The notes: generated by a model not told the origin, from the letters alone. DNA of 64,000 bases from Gnetum montanum (GCA_015680685.1 MNCI01004926.1:244999-308998), one strand, 5' to 3'. Counted from the first letter of the stretch, positions 35,840 through 49,201 are shown. A program made the numbers and translations.

Positions 35840-36260
35840 GTGGGCTTTCTTCCTCTTTGTCATCCTATCGTAACCAAGACAAGTGATCAGCAACCACATT
35901 CTTAGTGCCCTTTTGATCTAACATTGTAAGATCAAATTCCTTTAAGATCACCAACCACCATATGATATGGGGGCTCACCATTGGCTTGTTCATTAGGAAG
36001 CAAATGGCATTGTGGTTTGTGTGCACAAACACCTTATATCCAAGCACATAATTCCTAAACTTCTCTAAAGAAAACACCACCATCATCAATTATTTCTCTG
36101 TAGTGGTGTAGTTTAGTTGTGCACCCACAATGCTTCAGTTGGTGTAGTGGATGTAGTATGGACGTTTCTTGTCATCTAAGTATGTCAACACCACTCCCAA
36201 GGTGTAATTTGATGCATTCGTCATAATATGAAATGGTCTGGACCAATTAGGTGTTTGTAG
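35840..36260 (-). pseudogene. RNase H remnant of copy C
   Basis: The frame 36,089-35,865 reads MVVFSLEKFRNYVLGYKVFV, HTNHNAICFLMNKPMVSPH and GTKNVVADHLSWLR. Upstream, the minus strand gives MTNASNYTLGVVLTYLDDKK near 36,210. It lies directly after RT and before the integrase zinc region (about 35,640-35,450). Confidence 0.85.
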
Positions 36261-36269
36261 GATTGGATT

Positions 36270-37095
36270 TTCTACAAGCTTCTCTTTTAGTTAGTAGAAT
36301 GTTTTTTCACATTCTGCGATCCAGATAAAAGGAGCATATTTCTTTGTTAGCTTGACCAATGATTTTACAATCTTAGAAAACTTCTATATGAATCATCGAT
36401 AATAGCCAATGTGTCCAAGGAATGATTGAACATCTTTAATTATTTCTAGTTGCCAAGTTATTCCTTGGATAATCCTTATTTTCTTAGGGTCTACCTTAAT
36501 TCCTGATTCTATGCCCCAGTACAATGCCTTCTTGGACCATGAGGTGACTCTTCTGCTAATTGAGCTATAAGTTAGTTTCAACACATTTTTTCAGCATTTT
36601 CTCAAGGTGGTCTAGGGCTTGCTCAAATGTAGCTCCATAGGTGGAGAAGTCATCCATAAAGACTTTCACACCACTACCTATCTACTATTGAAAAATGCTT
36701 AGAACTAAGTGTTAGAATGTGGTAGGTGCATTGCATAGACCAAACAACATCTTGCGATATGTAAAAGTCCCCCAGGGACTTGTGAATGTTGTCTTTGCTT
36801 GGTCTTCTGGTGCAATTTGAATTTGGTTATAGCCACTATAACCATCTAGAAAATTGTAGTAGTAATGCCCAAATATTGTGTCCATCACCTGGCCAACGAA
36901 TGACAACATAAAGTGATCCTTGAATGTTTCCATGTTCACCAACCTGAAATTGATGTAAACCTGCCACTTGCTACCTTTCTTTGGTACAATCACAAGTGGG
37001 CTAACCCACTTGCTATCCTCAATGGGATAGATGAACCCCACCTTGAAGAGTTGATTGATTTCCTTCTTGATGATTTGCTTCAATTTGGGGTTCAA
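36270..37095 (-). pseudogene. Reverse transcriptase remnant of copy C
   Basis: The open frame 37,095-36,712 reads IKKEINQLFKVGFIYPIEDS, FLDGYSGYNQIQIAPEDQ and MLFGLCNAPTTF. After a frame break comes VFMDDFSTYG (about 36,650-36,665, catalytic F-M-D-D intact), then GIKVDPKKIRIIQGI and FLGHIGYYR. It is the best preserved RT in the window but is split by several stops. Confidence 0.93.
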
Positions 37096-37626
37096 CCACC
37101 TTTGTGGTTGTCATTTTGGCTTTATGGCTTGGTTAGTGTAGATGCAATGCTGGGATATTCTAGGATCAATCCTTGTGAATTCAGGATATGATCAAGCAAA
37201 ATTTACTGACCATCTTTCAACTACTTTCAACAACATTTTTTTCTATTTTGGAGCAAGTTTTGCATTGATTATAACTAGCTTTCCATTTTTCAAAAATACA
37301 TATTCCATTTTAGCTGATAACATTTTCAGCTCAAGGGGCTCTTATTTGAATTTGTCAGGAATTTCCAACTCTCTCAAGTGAGTATCATCATTTGTATCAT
37401 CAAAGAGTTGGTGATGAACTTGCTTGAATTCATCCATGCCCATGACATATGCACATGTATGGCTCTTAGTTGGTTCCATACAAAGTGTGCTACTTTTAGA
37501 ATCAATGGTCATCCATTGGGTGCCCTCCTATTTTGTGGTTGCTACATATAGACACCTTTAAATTTATTCTTCTGGCACATACTATTTACATGTAGAGATA
37601 GATGCTTGCTTTATAGCTCATAATTT

Positions 37627-38120
37627 CTACACACAATTACACCCACTATCATTGTATGCAATGCATGGAACTCTCTTCTTCTTGATCTTTTTGAATGCAT
37701 TTTCCTTTGATATTTCTAGGGAAAGATCTCTGATGCCCATTCTTACATTAATGGTGCTTAGCCATGCCATTCCCATGATGATTGGGAAATCCCCTTTGTA
37801 GTTCACCACTTTGATTACCAAGAAATCAGTAGGATAAAACCACCCATAGATAGTGGTCACAATGTCTTCAACCAATTCTAATGGAATAGTGACGGACTAG
37901 TTTGTTAATTTTAATCTTATGTTGCTCTTCATAAGAGGACGTAGGTTCTAGGTAGTGTACATCTCATGAGAAATCAAATTAACACCAGAGCCTGAATCAA
38001 TCTAAAAATAAATTAGAGGACTTCTAGGATTAGCTAATTTCTTAGGAAGGTTTCTTGCACATATCCAATTAGATATAGTGTGAGTAAGCATTACAATATG
38101 GATCCTTGGTAGATTTTGGT
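37627..38120 (-). pseudogene. Protease remnant of copy C (DSG intact)
   Basis: The minus strand reads MLTHTISNWICARNLPKKL, then DSGSGVNLISHEMYT (catalytic D-S-G intact, about 38,005), and in the frame 37,875-37,627 LVEDIVTTIYGWFYPTDFLV, FPIIMGMAWLSTINVRMGIR. Of the three copies only this one keeps the catalytic triplet. Confidence 0.88.
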
Positions 38121-38129
38121 TTGAAGGAA

Positions 38130-40700
38130 GCCCAAAGAAATTTAATATGGAGGAAGAGGTAGGACCAGGGTTGTGAACCATAGGTGTAGGTGAAGGCTTA
38201 GGTTGACTATGGGATCGAAAGAAAGGTCTTTTCTTTGAGCAAGCATTCAACCCCTTCGATTGATGATCTAGTTATAAAATAATAGCCCTTATAGCGTTAC
38301 ATTGTTGTGGTTGAGTAGGCAGTTAACCTTGCATCGATGGAGTAGGTGGTAGTTGTGCAACTGGAGGAGGAGTATGTGCAGGGATAGGAGGAGAATAAGG
38401 ATAAGAGGTGATATCTCTTCTTTCATGTGGAAAATGAGCTTGGTAATAATTTGAAGCAAATTAGAAACATGATTGGAAGAGTCATGTGGAGACATGGGTT
38501 GCTAAACATGATAACCATATGGATTAGGCTATCAGTAAGGGTATTGTTGCCTTAGTGGTGCAAGTGTCCATGATTGTGGTTGCGGCCACTATTAATACTA
38601 TTCATACGGTTACGATGGAGCTCCACTTGCATAATACGATTGTTGCTAGTGGAATTGCTTAAGATTACCTTGAGGATAAGGTAACCTTCTAGATGTTTGC
38701 CTTTGTGTAAGTTATGGATGTAAGGCATACACCTCAGACTCCTATAGATTTGACACAACAGGGCAACATCCCTTAGTATTTTTGTACTAATAGATGTCAC
38801 ATCCATGATCATCATTTGATTTTCTATCCACAACCTCTTCTATTATAGCAATCTTACCCTTACCTTTGTAAGATGCACGTTCAGCTTCTTTGCACCTCCT
38901 ACACTCACACTCACTACTTTGTTCTTTGGACTCCTCAACGATTTTAAGAACAACTTGGAATCTATTATCCATTGAGTCCTTTAATTGATCAACCTTGGTT
39001 GTAAGTTTAGATTGGAATTTTTGGAGTGGCAAGGATTTCTTGCACACCCCTCATCAAATACAGACCCATCCTCACTATCATAGAATTGAACCTCCCTATC
39101 ACAATTGTACTCTTCTACACTTTCTCTTTTTCTTAGTTTTCCCTCCTCTTTAGTGACCTGCTTGATTAATCTTTGTATTTGATGGATAGGTAGTTCTAAA
39201 AATCACCCTTGGGCACAGACATTAAGGGTTTTTCTCATTTCATTACGAAGCCCATCTACAATGTGGTGAAGTTGAACTAATTGTGAATAACCATGGTCAG
39301 GACATTTGTGCATCAAGACATAGTATTGACCAATGGCAGCATCCAAGGGTTCATGTGTTCCTTGTTTCCACCCTTAAATTTTCTTCCTTAAGTTGGACAC
39401 TCTACAATACATTTAATACTTATCATTAAACAACTCATCATGGTACTCCATTGTCTAATAGATTTTGTCTCTAAGGACTGATACTAGTTTTCTGCTTCCT
39501 TGATGAGTGTCCTAGGGAACAACGTTAGTTTCTGCCACTCATTCTCTATGTTTTTCAAGGCACATGCATCTTGGAAAGCTTGAAGATGATTTTATGGATT
39601 AGAGTTATATCCTCCTTCAAATCTAGGAATATTGTTCATGTCTAACCATTTGATCCAACTATCCTTCGCATTCCTTATTGGAATTCTAACTACCTCTACA
39701 ATGTTAAGCATACTTTAGGTAGCAAATAGAGGCTCATTAAGGCCTTGATCATGGTGTCTATGATGCCCTCTACTACCCTTTTGTTCATGGTGATGTGTCT
39801 CTCTTGAAAGTCTACACCCTTGATCTTGTCTATCCCGATGATCCCTTTGGTTATTTTGGTTCCATTTGTCATTTTTTTTATTTTGATCACCTCCATCATG
39901 GTCTTCCCCTCTGTGGTCATGATTAGAGCTAGAAGAAGAAGATGATGATGAAGGGGAAGAGGTAGAAGAACCAACATCATCACAGTGCCTACTACCACCT
40001 CTTCGGTGATCACGACCACGATCACAATCTTGCTTCTTGTCTGCATCCCTATCTTAACTTGCCCCTACAAATCCTTCTTTGTCATTGGATCCCTTGTTGC
40101 CAAAATCAGGATTGTGAACTATGGAGTGCAGATTCTAGTTTTGACCTCCATCACTGAAGTCAAAGAGAGGAGTTTCATTGAATGGAAAACCCCTAGAGAA
40201 GGGTTCCCCACTAGCTTGTGGTACAACAAGAATGGAAAATCGTTAAGTCCTTTTCCCTTCAAAAATTCATAGTGCTATTCTAGCTATCAGTCTTGAAGAC
40301 ATTATGCTTTGATGGGATGATTATCCCTAACATTAGCATCTTCCACAATATACTCCCCATGATGGTCTTAAAGACCACATCATGCAAGCATTTGATAGAG
40401 CATTGCAAGAGCAGCATAATTGGGCAAAAACATAATGTTGTCCTTCATGTCACACCATTGTAGTTATTCATCCTAGTGTAGGATGAAGGTGAAGTTCAGC
40501 ACATAATCATCAAGATGAGTATATATAATCTGATACTATTGAGGCTTTGGCAGATAAAATTTATCAGTCTTGGGTGGAGAAGCACTCCTATGAGAAGAAG
40601 ATATTTTCAGTTAGCGAATAAAAATCACAATGTGCTCTGACAATTGTTGTAGTAATTGTGAAATAAGCTATGACTTGAAGGTTCATTTCAATGATTTAAA
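38130..40700 (-). pseudogene. gag remnant of copy C
   Basis: Reading on the minus strand: an N-terminal part from about 40,640, a Ser/Asp/His/Arg-rich stretch (about 40,040-39,750), a capsid-like helical part (about 39,650-39,200), the frame 39,047-38,787 (QSKLTTKVDQLKDSMDNRFQ; KGKGKIAIIEEVVDRKSND) and a Pro/Gln/His-rich end to about 38,130. The middle frame is the counterpart of the gag segment at the start of the window. Many frame changes. Confidence 0.75.
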
Positions 40701-40742
40701 TACTTTTCACTAGGTCCTAGATAGCACACAAAACAACAAAAA

Positions 40743-40763
40743 CGTTCCTAGAAATGGTGCTAA
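40743..40763 (-). other. Primer-binding site of copy C (tRNA-Asp type)
   Basis: Directly after the 5' LTR the minus strand reads TTAGCACCATTTCTAGGAAC. Against the tRNA-Asp complement TTGGCGCCGTTGCCGGGGA most differences are C-to-T or G-to-A, as expected from methylation decay. Confidence 0.65.
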
Positions 40764-41631
40764 TGATGAGCGGTGAGGTACCCCTATGCCCAACCATACG
40801 AATCACTGAGGCATTATGCATGATCTAGTTGAATTCCATGGACATATAGTTATCTAATGCACTAGCTCTTCTAAAAAGTGAAATGGACATTGAGAACATT
40901 CATTGTCTTTCCAATTACACTTGTGAGGTTCAAGAGTATGTTTTAAGTGTAATTGAGATATATGATTTTTCTGACTTTATATTTTATGGATTTGGTCACC
41001 TACAACAAGAATGAAGAGTAGAGTAATTTAAAATCTAATTTTTTATTATCTATCTAGCCTAACACAAGTAACCATTCCACTTTTCTAAACACATCCTAAA
41101 CACATATAGCACTATTGGGCTACCAAATGTTAAGCGTTGTTGGGTTACCAAGTACTATATGAATGCTTGAAGTGGTCATGCTTACGTTCATTAACTATTG
41201 AAAATAAATTGCTTAATTTAAATGCATTAAGATAAAGAGCATGAAAGTAAAATGTATTAAAGAAAATATTAAGCTATTCTCAGTGCTACAAGGATTTTCA
41301 AAAGAGTTTGTTTTATTCCTGTCACATTGCTGGACTCGAGTACATCAGTGCTCGAACAAAAAACCGTACACACTTAGACTCTTTGTATGAGCACTCAACA
41401 AATATTCTAACTCCAAGACAAAGAAACGACAAGAGCTTTGCTACTCTGACTAAGAAAGATCAAAAACTAACTATCAAAACTAGAGCCTAGGCATGGTATT
41501 TATAGACTTGGGGTATATACCTCGACATCACATATGCGACATTGCATCAAGGCCCTGATCTCGTGTACGTGACATTGCGGCTTCGACAACACATACCCAA
41601 TGTCAGAGCAGATGTAAAGCACATTTCATCA
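40764..41631 (-). repeat. 5' LTR of copy C
   Basis: 868 bp, TGATGAGCGGTGAGG to CATTTCATCA. Minus-strand TATAAATACC (about 41,495-41,505) is preceded by a GCGACATTGC-type array (41,515-41,600). Confidence 0.92.
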
Positions 41632-44600
41632 ACAACAAAAATACCAAATAGGAAGATAAGCACAAGGAAGCATGAAGTACAATCAATGTGTCAATTGTAT
41701 ACAATTTGAACTAGACAATCAATTTAAGAAGAATCACTTGTTTCTTCTTTAGTAGTAGAGGTAACATTCACTGAGGTGTACCTTAACAACATTAATGATA
41801 AGACTCTAGTAGACATTGTGATTTTTGAAATCAACTTCAGGCCTTTCTTGGAGTTCTCTCCATAGGAAATGTGGGAATAATTGCTAGCATCTTCATTATG
41901 AACCACCTTATCACTAAATTAGCAATGGTATCTAGGTGAAACATACATGTTTAAGAACAATCAACAATCAAATACCATGTTAAAAATAAAATATATCTCC
42001 ATCTCCTATGCTATTGAGGCAATAGTAGAAGTGCTTGGGATCCATAATGAAGGGGTTTTTATCCCTAAAGTACCCATACATTCAAACATAGAGACCAGAA
42101 AATTATAAATTCAAAGAATGTATGATGTCTTGTAAAAAGTAATATAAGTCCATAACACTAGTAGAAAAGGCATATTTCAAGGTTGGGATATAGTACATCT
42201 TCTTCATGATCCATTAAGACTAGATCTCATCCTTCTTAGCTTGTGGATATATAGTACTAAGAAGAAGGTTTCCAACCAATTTGACCCATCTTATTTTCTA
42301 AAAGATTAAGTGTAGATTCAAGGAGAACCTATCTTGGAATAAAACCTTGCCCTTCTTATGTCTCATTTGCAAACTATACAAGTGAGGGAGAATTGCTAGG
42401 CATATAATTGATAGTATATGAATGTCCTAGAACACCTCATGAAGTAAAATCGTGAATGTTATACCCATTATAAAAAGCTAGGAGGTGTCAATGCCACCAA
42501 GTACTAAATTGACATTATCTAGTACTTCAACAACAACAATAGCATCTACATCAATAGCCACCTTACTAGCCATGGAGATAATATGTCATAAATCCAACAT
42601 AACTCACACTAGTATAGTTATCTCAAGTACTCAAGCATCTATAAGAAAATTTGATGTATATTTCTCTACAATGGACCATATTTACAAGATATCTCAAGTC
42701 ATAAGTTAGAGGTAGTATGATTTGTCATTATTTTCAATGTTATTAGAGAAGATTCCATTACTGTAACGGATCCCTTTACTAGGCAAGTCAAGATGAACAT
42801 CATGTGAGATGAATGATCATAAATCTTTAGAAATATGATCATATTACATATTACCTTGAAGTCAAGAAAAGGAGATACCATCATGATTATGTTACATGAG
42901 GATTAGTATATTGTTGTGGTAGTGCTTGTTGATCATATCAATGAGGCATTTAATGTTCCTATAATATCAATTTATAATTTTGATGTTACTAAAGATATTC
43001 AAGTATTCATAGTAATGAGTATCATACTTGAAGGGAGCATGACCATAAAACAACATAAGAAATCATTAGACAAACTTCTTCACACTAGGAAGATAATTAA
43101 GACGTTATTTGACATTCATGAAGATGTCACAATTTTGCAATCTAAGCTAATTACTACAAAGGGTAAACTAGTATTGTTTGAAGCCTAGTTATAATAAGAC
43201 AAGTTAGATATAAAAAATCTAAAAGAAGAAGTTATGACCCAACTCCTACAAAAGCTACATGAAGAAGTTATGATCCAACTCCATGTCTAACTAAATGACC
43301 TAGTGCAATTCATGGCTCCTAATTAGCTTATCCAATTTTGCAATAATAAGTTCACATGTCTGATGATCAAGTAAAAGTAAGTTGAGTGAAAGAAAGAGAA
43401 GGCAATGGAGGATGCATCATAGGTCTAAGTAACATCACATGTCCATCTTAAGCCCATCATCACATTATAGGAGGCGAATAATAGTGTAGCATCAAAAAAC
43501 TAGAGGTTAATAGAGATGGGACAAAAGAAAGAACAAATTAAAGAAAACCTCATCCACCTTTGAGAACACATGAAGAAAGTTAAATTGGAGATTAAATGAT
43601 TATCCAAGGAAAACATGAACTTAACCATTAGAAGATCTAGACGAGGAAACAAAAATCTAACTTTAAATAAATACTTGATATAATGCAGCAAACTGGTAGG
43701 AAGTGTTTAAAAAGCATCTCAAAGATCAAGTAGGGTTATAGAAGGAGATCAATGAAAAGAAAATCAAAGTATTTGAGTATAATTTATACATTGCTTTGCA
43801 ACAACATACTACAACAACATGAGTACACATCCTAGGTAGAATCAATGTAATGAATTAGGCCAAACTTAAGATGAAGGATCTTCAAATCTAATACCTATCA
43901 CATTACCTTAAATTGAATAACCTAAGATATGTTAATTTATCTATGTTCACATTTGAAAGGTTGTGATCAGAACTAGAGATTGAAGCTAGTTGCCACTATA
44001 TTCTCCCTCTATGAACATGAATGTCAACTTCATGATTAAAAAAAGTAGAAGTTGCAAATTGTAAATATCAAGTTAGAGGTTCTCAAGGTAAAATTTACAA
44101 ACTAGAGGGATGTCACAAAGAACCTGGTAAAGAGAATGGTGGACTACTAGCCAACAAAGGATAGGGTAATGGTGCTTAAAATTGAATGCACTAATTTCAC
44201 TAGCTAGTTTATCTAAGCAAATAAAAGTTTTCCAACATTTTTGTATTCATGTAATATTCCAACCACATGAAAAATTGCCAAAATTTCTTGGAAGGTTGGA
44301 GGGAAAATCGATGGTGAGAAGTCCAAGGTAATTTTTTCTCATTTTTAGATGATTAGAAATGAGTCAATGGTGTAGCCATAAGAGTCATTAAAGCATGAAG
44401 AACCTTCATTGCTAGGTACAGCTTGTGGATCCTTCATCTACAATTTTGAAAATCTCTTGCAATGTTTATGAACTTTGTGTATCTATAATTCTTTGTAATG
44501 TAACCACTCAAATAAATTTTATAATGCAAAGCTCAATCCTTTGTCAGTTAATTAGTTTAGTATCATTCTTATCATTTTGTAACAAATTTTTTCTTAATTT

Positions 44601-44641
44601 TGTATAAATCAAAGATGAGTTTTTAGTTAGTTATGAGAATA
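41632..44641 (+). mobile_element. Gypsy copy D, right part (extra ORF and polypurine tract)
   Basis: Resumes copy D after copy C. It holds the plus-strand extra ORF and ends with GTTATGAGAATA (44,630-44,641), the decayed polypurine tract, next to the 3' LTR at 44,642. Confidence 0.7.
41640..44340 (+). pseudogene. Extra 3' ORF of copy D
   Basis: Many stops, but three segments align with copy B. Around 42,640-42,700, STMDHIYKISQ matches PTMSHLNEVA. Open frame 42,916-43,188 reads VVLVDHINEAFNVPIISIYN, then KKSLDKLLHTRKIIKTLFDI, matching VVVDHVVEALNAPMASIPN and KQLLExLVGTRQPTLNIFDL. Near 44,180, KIECTNFTS and ANKSFPTF match NIEHKHFIAW and VKELFLMI. The Lys/Glu/Leu-rich part between them again looks like coiled coil. 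Function unknown. Confidence 0.55.
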
Positions 44642-45277
44642 TGATGAATAGTTATTTTGTAGTGTCAATCAACTATGATATCGCATGTAAGCTAGGATGA
44701 TATATCACAAATGTAGTAAGGTACTTAGAAAAATTTCTATAAATATGATTCATTTACTACATATATGGCATCATTTGGTCAGTAAGTATTAAATATTTAT
44801 TAGTTTATTTTCTTATTTCTAGTAGTAGTTAGCGAGTACCGTCACATGGTTTAGAATTAATCATATAATATCTTTATTTGAGTAGAATGTATCTCAATGT
44901 GTTTTACAATTGGAAATAAAGATCAAGATTAATCCCCTTCCATTGTAGAACTCTCACTTAGGTTAAATTTACTTTTCATGCTATTTAATTTCCTGTGAAA
45001 ATTTGAATAATGTTTATGATTTCATCACAGGGAGGAAATTCTTTACTATTATCGTTTAATTTAGTGCATAGCCATATCAATATCACAATCATGTGTCTCA
45101 TCTATACTTGATCATATGCATTAAGAAGCATTATGAGTGTAACTAGAAATACAATGACCTGTGATCAGTGATAAACTATCTAGATACAATGGTAACTCTA
45201 TCCATAGATTATGACAAGGTCTACTACAACATTTGTAGATCATGTGGTTGGATATTGGGCATAGTCAATGCTTATCA
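44642..45277 (+). repeat. 3' LTR of copy D
   Basis: Starts TGATGAATAG after the polypurine tract, has TCTATAAATATG near 44,737 and remnants of a GATATC-type array (44,675-44,710), and ends around GCTTATCA (45,277) after TATGGTTGAG-like TGTGGTTGGA. About 636 bp, shorter than the others. The right boundary is a judgement on decayed sequence. Confidence 0.5.
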
Positions 45278-47804
45278 AAAGTTAGAAAAATATAATAGTG
45301 GTATATTAGTGTACCCCTTAGAATTAAAACTATGAATTGTAAATCATAAGTTATTATGTTCTAGTTAAGTTTTAGTAAAATATTATGTTGTCTATATGAC
45401 CTACATGTGCATATAGCTAAAAGCATCCAATTCCAATAATCCTTTTATATTTAGAAAGAATAAAGAAAATAATTTACTTTAATCATGTATAAAATTCTAG
45501 AGTGCATCTAAAGAAATTATCTCATTATAATTCTGATATCAAATTTTATTATAATTATATCTCAAGATTTATAGCCAACATGCTACTTTAAAAGAATTAT
45601 AGAATATAATGAGTATGACTCAAATTGATAAATTCTTACCTAATAAGATAATTAGCTAATCACTTGAGCCACATATCACTAGCAAGTTTAAGTGCAGGTT
45701 ATACAATATAAAGTACAGGTAATCGTAACTTTGAATCCCACCATCCATATAATTTATGATTTCATGTACATTAAAATTTTATACCCACAATAACCTTTAG
45801 ATAAAAAAAATATTTAGGGAAGGGGGTGTTTGAACCTAAAATAAATTTTTAATAATATTTAACCCCTTCCTTAGACATGGTCAAACTAGAATTTTTATAG
45901 CATAGTATTATCCTATAAAATCAAACCTACAACTTCGAGATACCTAATCAACAATCTTATTGTTAGTTCTAGGGTGCAATTGGACTCATCACACTTTTCT
46001 CAAATTAATTGCTCATATTGTGGACTTTAAACAATAACAAGAAATAAATTCAATAAGTGAAAATTCAAGGTAGTTGAAGGCTATGTTTACATAAGAAAGT
46101 ATAACAACTTGAAGGAAAAGCATACAGATAAAGTCAAAGGAAAATAGTAAATGTAGATAATGTTAGAATTTTTTATAAAATAAAAGTTATATTATTTTTT
46201 TATTTTTTTATTGCACATAGAAGAAAATAGATAAACAATTTTATTAAAATATTGATGGATTGTTGCAATTGAAAAATAGCTACAACCTCTCATGTTCCTT
46301 CAAATTTCAACCTTATTTCCATGAAAAAAAAATCTTTGTTCCTTTAATAGTTATCATGGCCCTCATATGCCTATAAATTTATAAGTATATTATGCTATAA
46401 ATAACTCACAAGTAACTCTCATGAAGGAAGACTAATTTAATTATAAATTTTATCCATTATCTTCCATTTATTTATTTCAAATTCATTATTCATTAATAAT
46501 TATTGTTGTATCTCATCTTCAAATAGTTTCAACTTTAATTCCATATTTGAATTTAGAAAATTTATTAAGATTTTTAGGTGCCATCAACTTTCACTACATT
46601 TGGTGTTATATTTGTGTAATAAATTTCAACTATTAAATAAACTCAATTCAAACCCAAATTTTGTAAAGATATAGATCGTTCAAAGATCTTCATATCAAGT
46701 ATTTACTCAGTTTACAACTCTCTTAGATTGTTAAGATATTTATCTCGTAACTTATGAATTTATATTTTGAAACTTGAATATTTTTATCTAAGATTAGTTT
46801 TGCCACCTATATTTGAATTATCAAATAAATTTCAATATCTTAAATTTTACATGCTTATATATTGTAAAATGAGTTTTTTAATATGCCCAAGGTCAACTTG
46901 AAACTCATTCAAATAGTAGAGATATTACATTTTTAAAATCATGAAAAATTTATGTTTTTCACTATTGAATCATTCCCTTTGCATGTTTTGCATCAATCTT
47001 AGTGTGGTCACCCATCTAGTAAGCACCTCCTTATTGATAAAAATATATTTGAAAAACTCTTCATATGCTTTTTTCAAGTTGGAAAGTCTATATTATGATG
47101 TAAATATAAAAAGTAGTTTCCAAATATACTTAGGATGTAATATTTATTTATACATTTCATGAATTTCTAACATATTCATTAAGTTAAAGAAGTTGTTTGC
47201 AAGCTAGTTCTCTAGATTTCATTTATTTTTATCATCCATGTAAATCATGTAATGTGTTGATTTCATAGTTTTTCAATTTGGAGATAGATTTTCGGTTCAA
47301 TGATTAGTCACCAAATATAAAATTTTTATCGACTTGACTTTAGTGAACATGACTTTTATAAAAAAAATTATTTTTAGAAAGAAATCAATAGTTTAGCTAT
47401 GATTTTTCTGAATTTTAAATATGAGTAATCCCAACTTGCTGATTAATAGTGATCCTTAAAATATCTCAACCCAATTCATTTTTTGACTTTTTAAAGACTT
47501 ATTCATTTGATTATTTTACTTTCAAAGAGAAATTGATTACAATCAAGAATATTGAAAATTGAAAAGGTATTAAATTATAAATAAATTAATATTTATTTAA
47601 TTTTTTAATAATTTCTTATTTGATGCTTTTTTGAACATCACATACATGTTACTACTGGTAAAATGTTTAGCAACATCCAATAAAATTTCTATTAGTATAA
47701 CCATATTATTGCGAGGTTGTGAAACCATGAAAATAAAAGCTTACATTTTTAGTATTATTTTATACTTAATATAAATTTCATCAGGTATAATCATGTTAAT
47801 AACA
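45278..47804. other. AT-rich stretch, nothing recognised
   Basis: About 2.5 kb of AT-rich DNA without a supported gene. Short open frames (for example 46,941-47,162) have no recognisable motif. Confidence 0.5.
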
Positions 47805-48305
47805 TTTATCTATAAAATATAGTCTCAACATATACATTTTAAATTTATACCATCTTCGTATAGCTCTTCACATCTTTTGATAAGCAGAGGACATCCTTCA
47901 AACTAAATCACTTTTAGTGATTTCATTTGCACAAAAATATCCACCTACTTTTCATGTAATTAGAAGAAAAAATGAAGATCTAACACCTATAAAGAGGGCA
48001 ATTGGAAAAATGTTGAGCTAAGGTACTTCAAATTTGTACATCCACACATGGTTAGGAATCACAAGGATACCAATCCTCCAAAGTTATTTGGAAGATCGAG
48101 TAGGTTGGAGCAATTTTCCAAATAGAATGCTTCTAAAGATTATATATTTGTAATAGCCCATGATAGTTCAACAAGCTATGGGTAGTTAGACAAAATTAAA
48201 GTCTTCAAAAAAGTACAAGCTCCTATGCTTTCAAGAAGGCCCTTTAACTTAATGTATCTTATGTCAATCAACATTAGGAAAGGCAAACTGTGCACTTCAT
48301 AGCCA
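47805..48305 (-). pseudogene. Decayed duplicate of the NLR LRR 3' end
   Basis: Aligns over about 500 bases with 52,241-52,745, from TCTATAAAATATAG in the 3' flank through the stop codon region into the LRRs (GCAATTGGAAAAATGTTGAG; CCAATCCTCCAAAGTT; CTATGCTTTCA). Many transitions and small indels destroy the frame. The homology stops abruptly at about 48,305 inside the LRR exon, so this is a partial copy. Direction is the same as the NLR gene. Confidence 0.88.
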
Positions 48306-48419
48306 CTAAGTTTCTTTTAGCTTTACTAGTTAATCCATAAGTCTCATCTAGGATTTGAAGCTCATAGAAGATCAACTTCTATTAATATTATAGATTCAAT
48401 CCACCGACAAATATGAAAG

Positions 48420-49201
48420 TCTGCTATCATCATTTCAATTCACTAATTGAACTGATGGAACAATTAGCAAAACACAAGATAGAATTTCTTCACATCCTTC
48501 TCATCTTGCCTAAGGTGCTTAAGCTTGATAATAGCTTCTTACCTTTTCTTGGATTGCTCATATTTCTACCTTAATATGTATTGCATGAGTACCCATCCCC
48601 TTAATTACATGGACTTTGTTTTAGATGTAGAAGGCTTTAAATTCCTTCTCCCATCAAATAGAAGCCATTCCTTCAAGTTTTGATTCAACAATGAGTATCA
48701 TAAGATGAACTAGTATATTTTGCAATTCAAAGTCTTTAGTCATATCTCAAATTCATGAAAGCCATCAATGTCATTGAAAAACATGAATTCCATGTATGGG
48801 AGCCTTGATGCATTTATGAAGGCCCTAGCAAGTCTTACTTCATCCTCATCATCTAAATGTTTTGATAAGCTTGAGCATGATGAATGAACAACTGATGGAT
48901 CCCTTTAGGATCTAGCATGAGGACTAGGATGTCTTACTTTTTGAATCATTAGAGCATGGATTTTAGCACTTGAATGTATTAAATAAAAACCCTACACATC
49001 ATATCCTCACACATATTCATATTCTTCTTCATCTTCAACACCAAATCAATGTTCAACATCATCTCCTCTTCTAGGTAGACCTATACAAACAACAAACTTG
49101 ATATTCAATTATTCTAATCTATCAAAAATCATCTTAAGAACACCTCTAAATTCTTTCATGTCTTTGGTTAAAGTCTATACTAATTTCTTCTTGGAAGTCA
49201 T
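48420..49201 (-). pseudogene. gag-like ORF of a tRNA-iMet-primed LTR element
   Basis: From ATG at 49,201 one frame runs for at least 500 bases with only in-frame stops: MTSKKKLV, TLTKDMKEFRG, FVVCIGLPRRGDDVEH, ARAFINASRLPYMEFMFFND. Near 48,520 it reads YEQSKKRYEAIIKLKHL and DEKDVKKFYLVFC, the kind of segment seen at the end of retrotransposon capsids. The stops are all one transition away from Gln, Arg or Trp codons. It starts about 150 bases after the primer-like site at 49,345-49,357. The assignment to gag is inference from position and this segment. Confidence 0.45.

Larger units (their letters stand above)
31570..41631 (-). mobile_element. Gypsy LTR retrotransposon copy C, complete but degenerate
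   Basis: A 10.1-kb minus-strand element with LTRs 31,570-32,423 and 40,764-41,631, primer site, gag, protease, RT, RNase H, integrase, a spacer with three hairpin units and a polypurine tract. Unlike copy B it lacks the extra ORF; only its start region and the segment next to the polypurine tract remain. It interrupts copy D. The flanking pentamers, ACATT and ACAAC, match at three of five positions, so the target duplication is poor. Confidence 0.9.

Noticed and set aside
36913-37381. Plus-strand frames opposite copy C's RT
   Set aside because: Antisense of RT, which has clear landmarks on the minus strand.
41632-41640. Target-site duplication for copy C
   Set aside because: ACATT and ACAAC match at only three of five bases; not claimed as proven.
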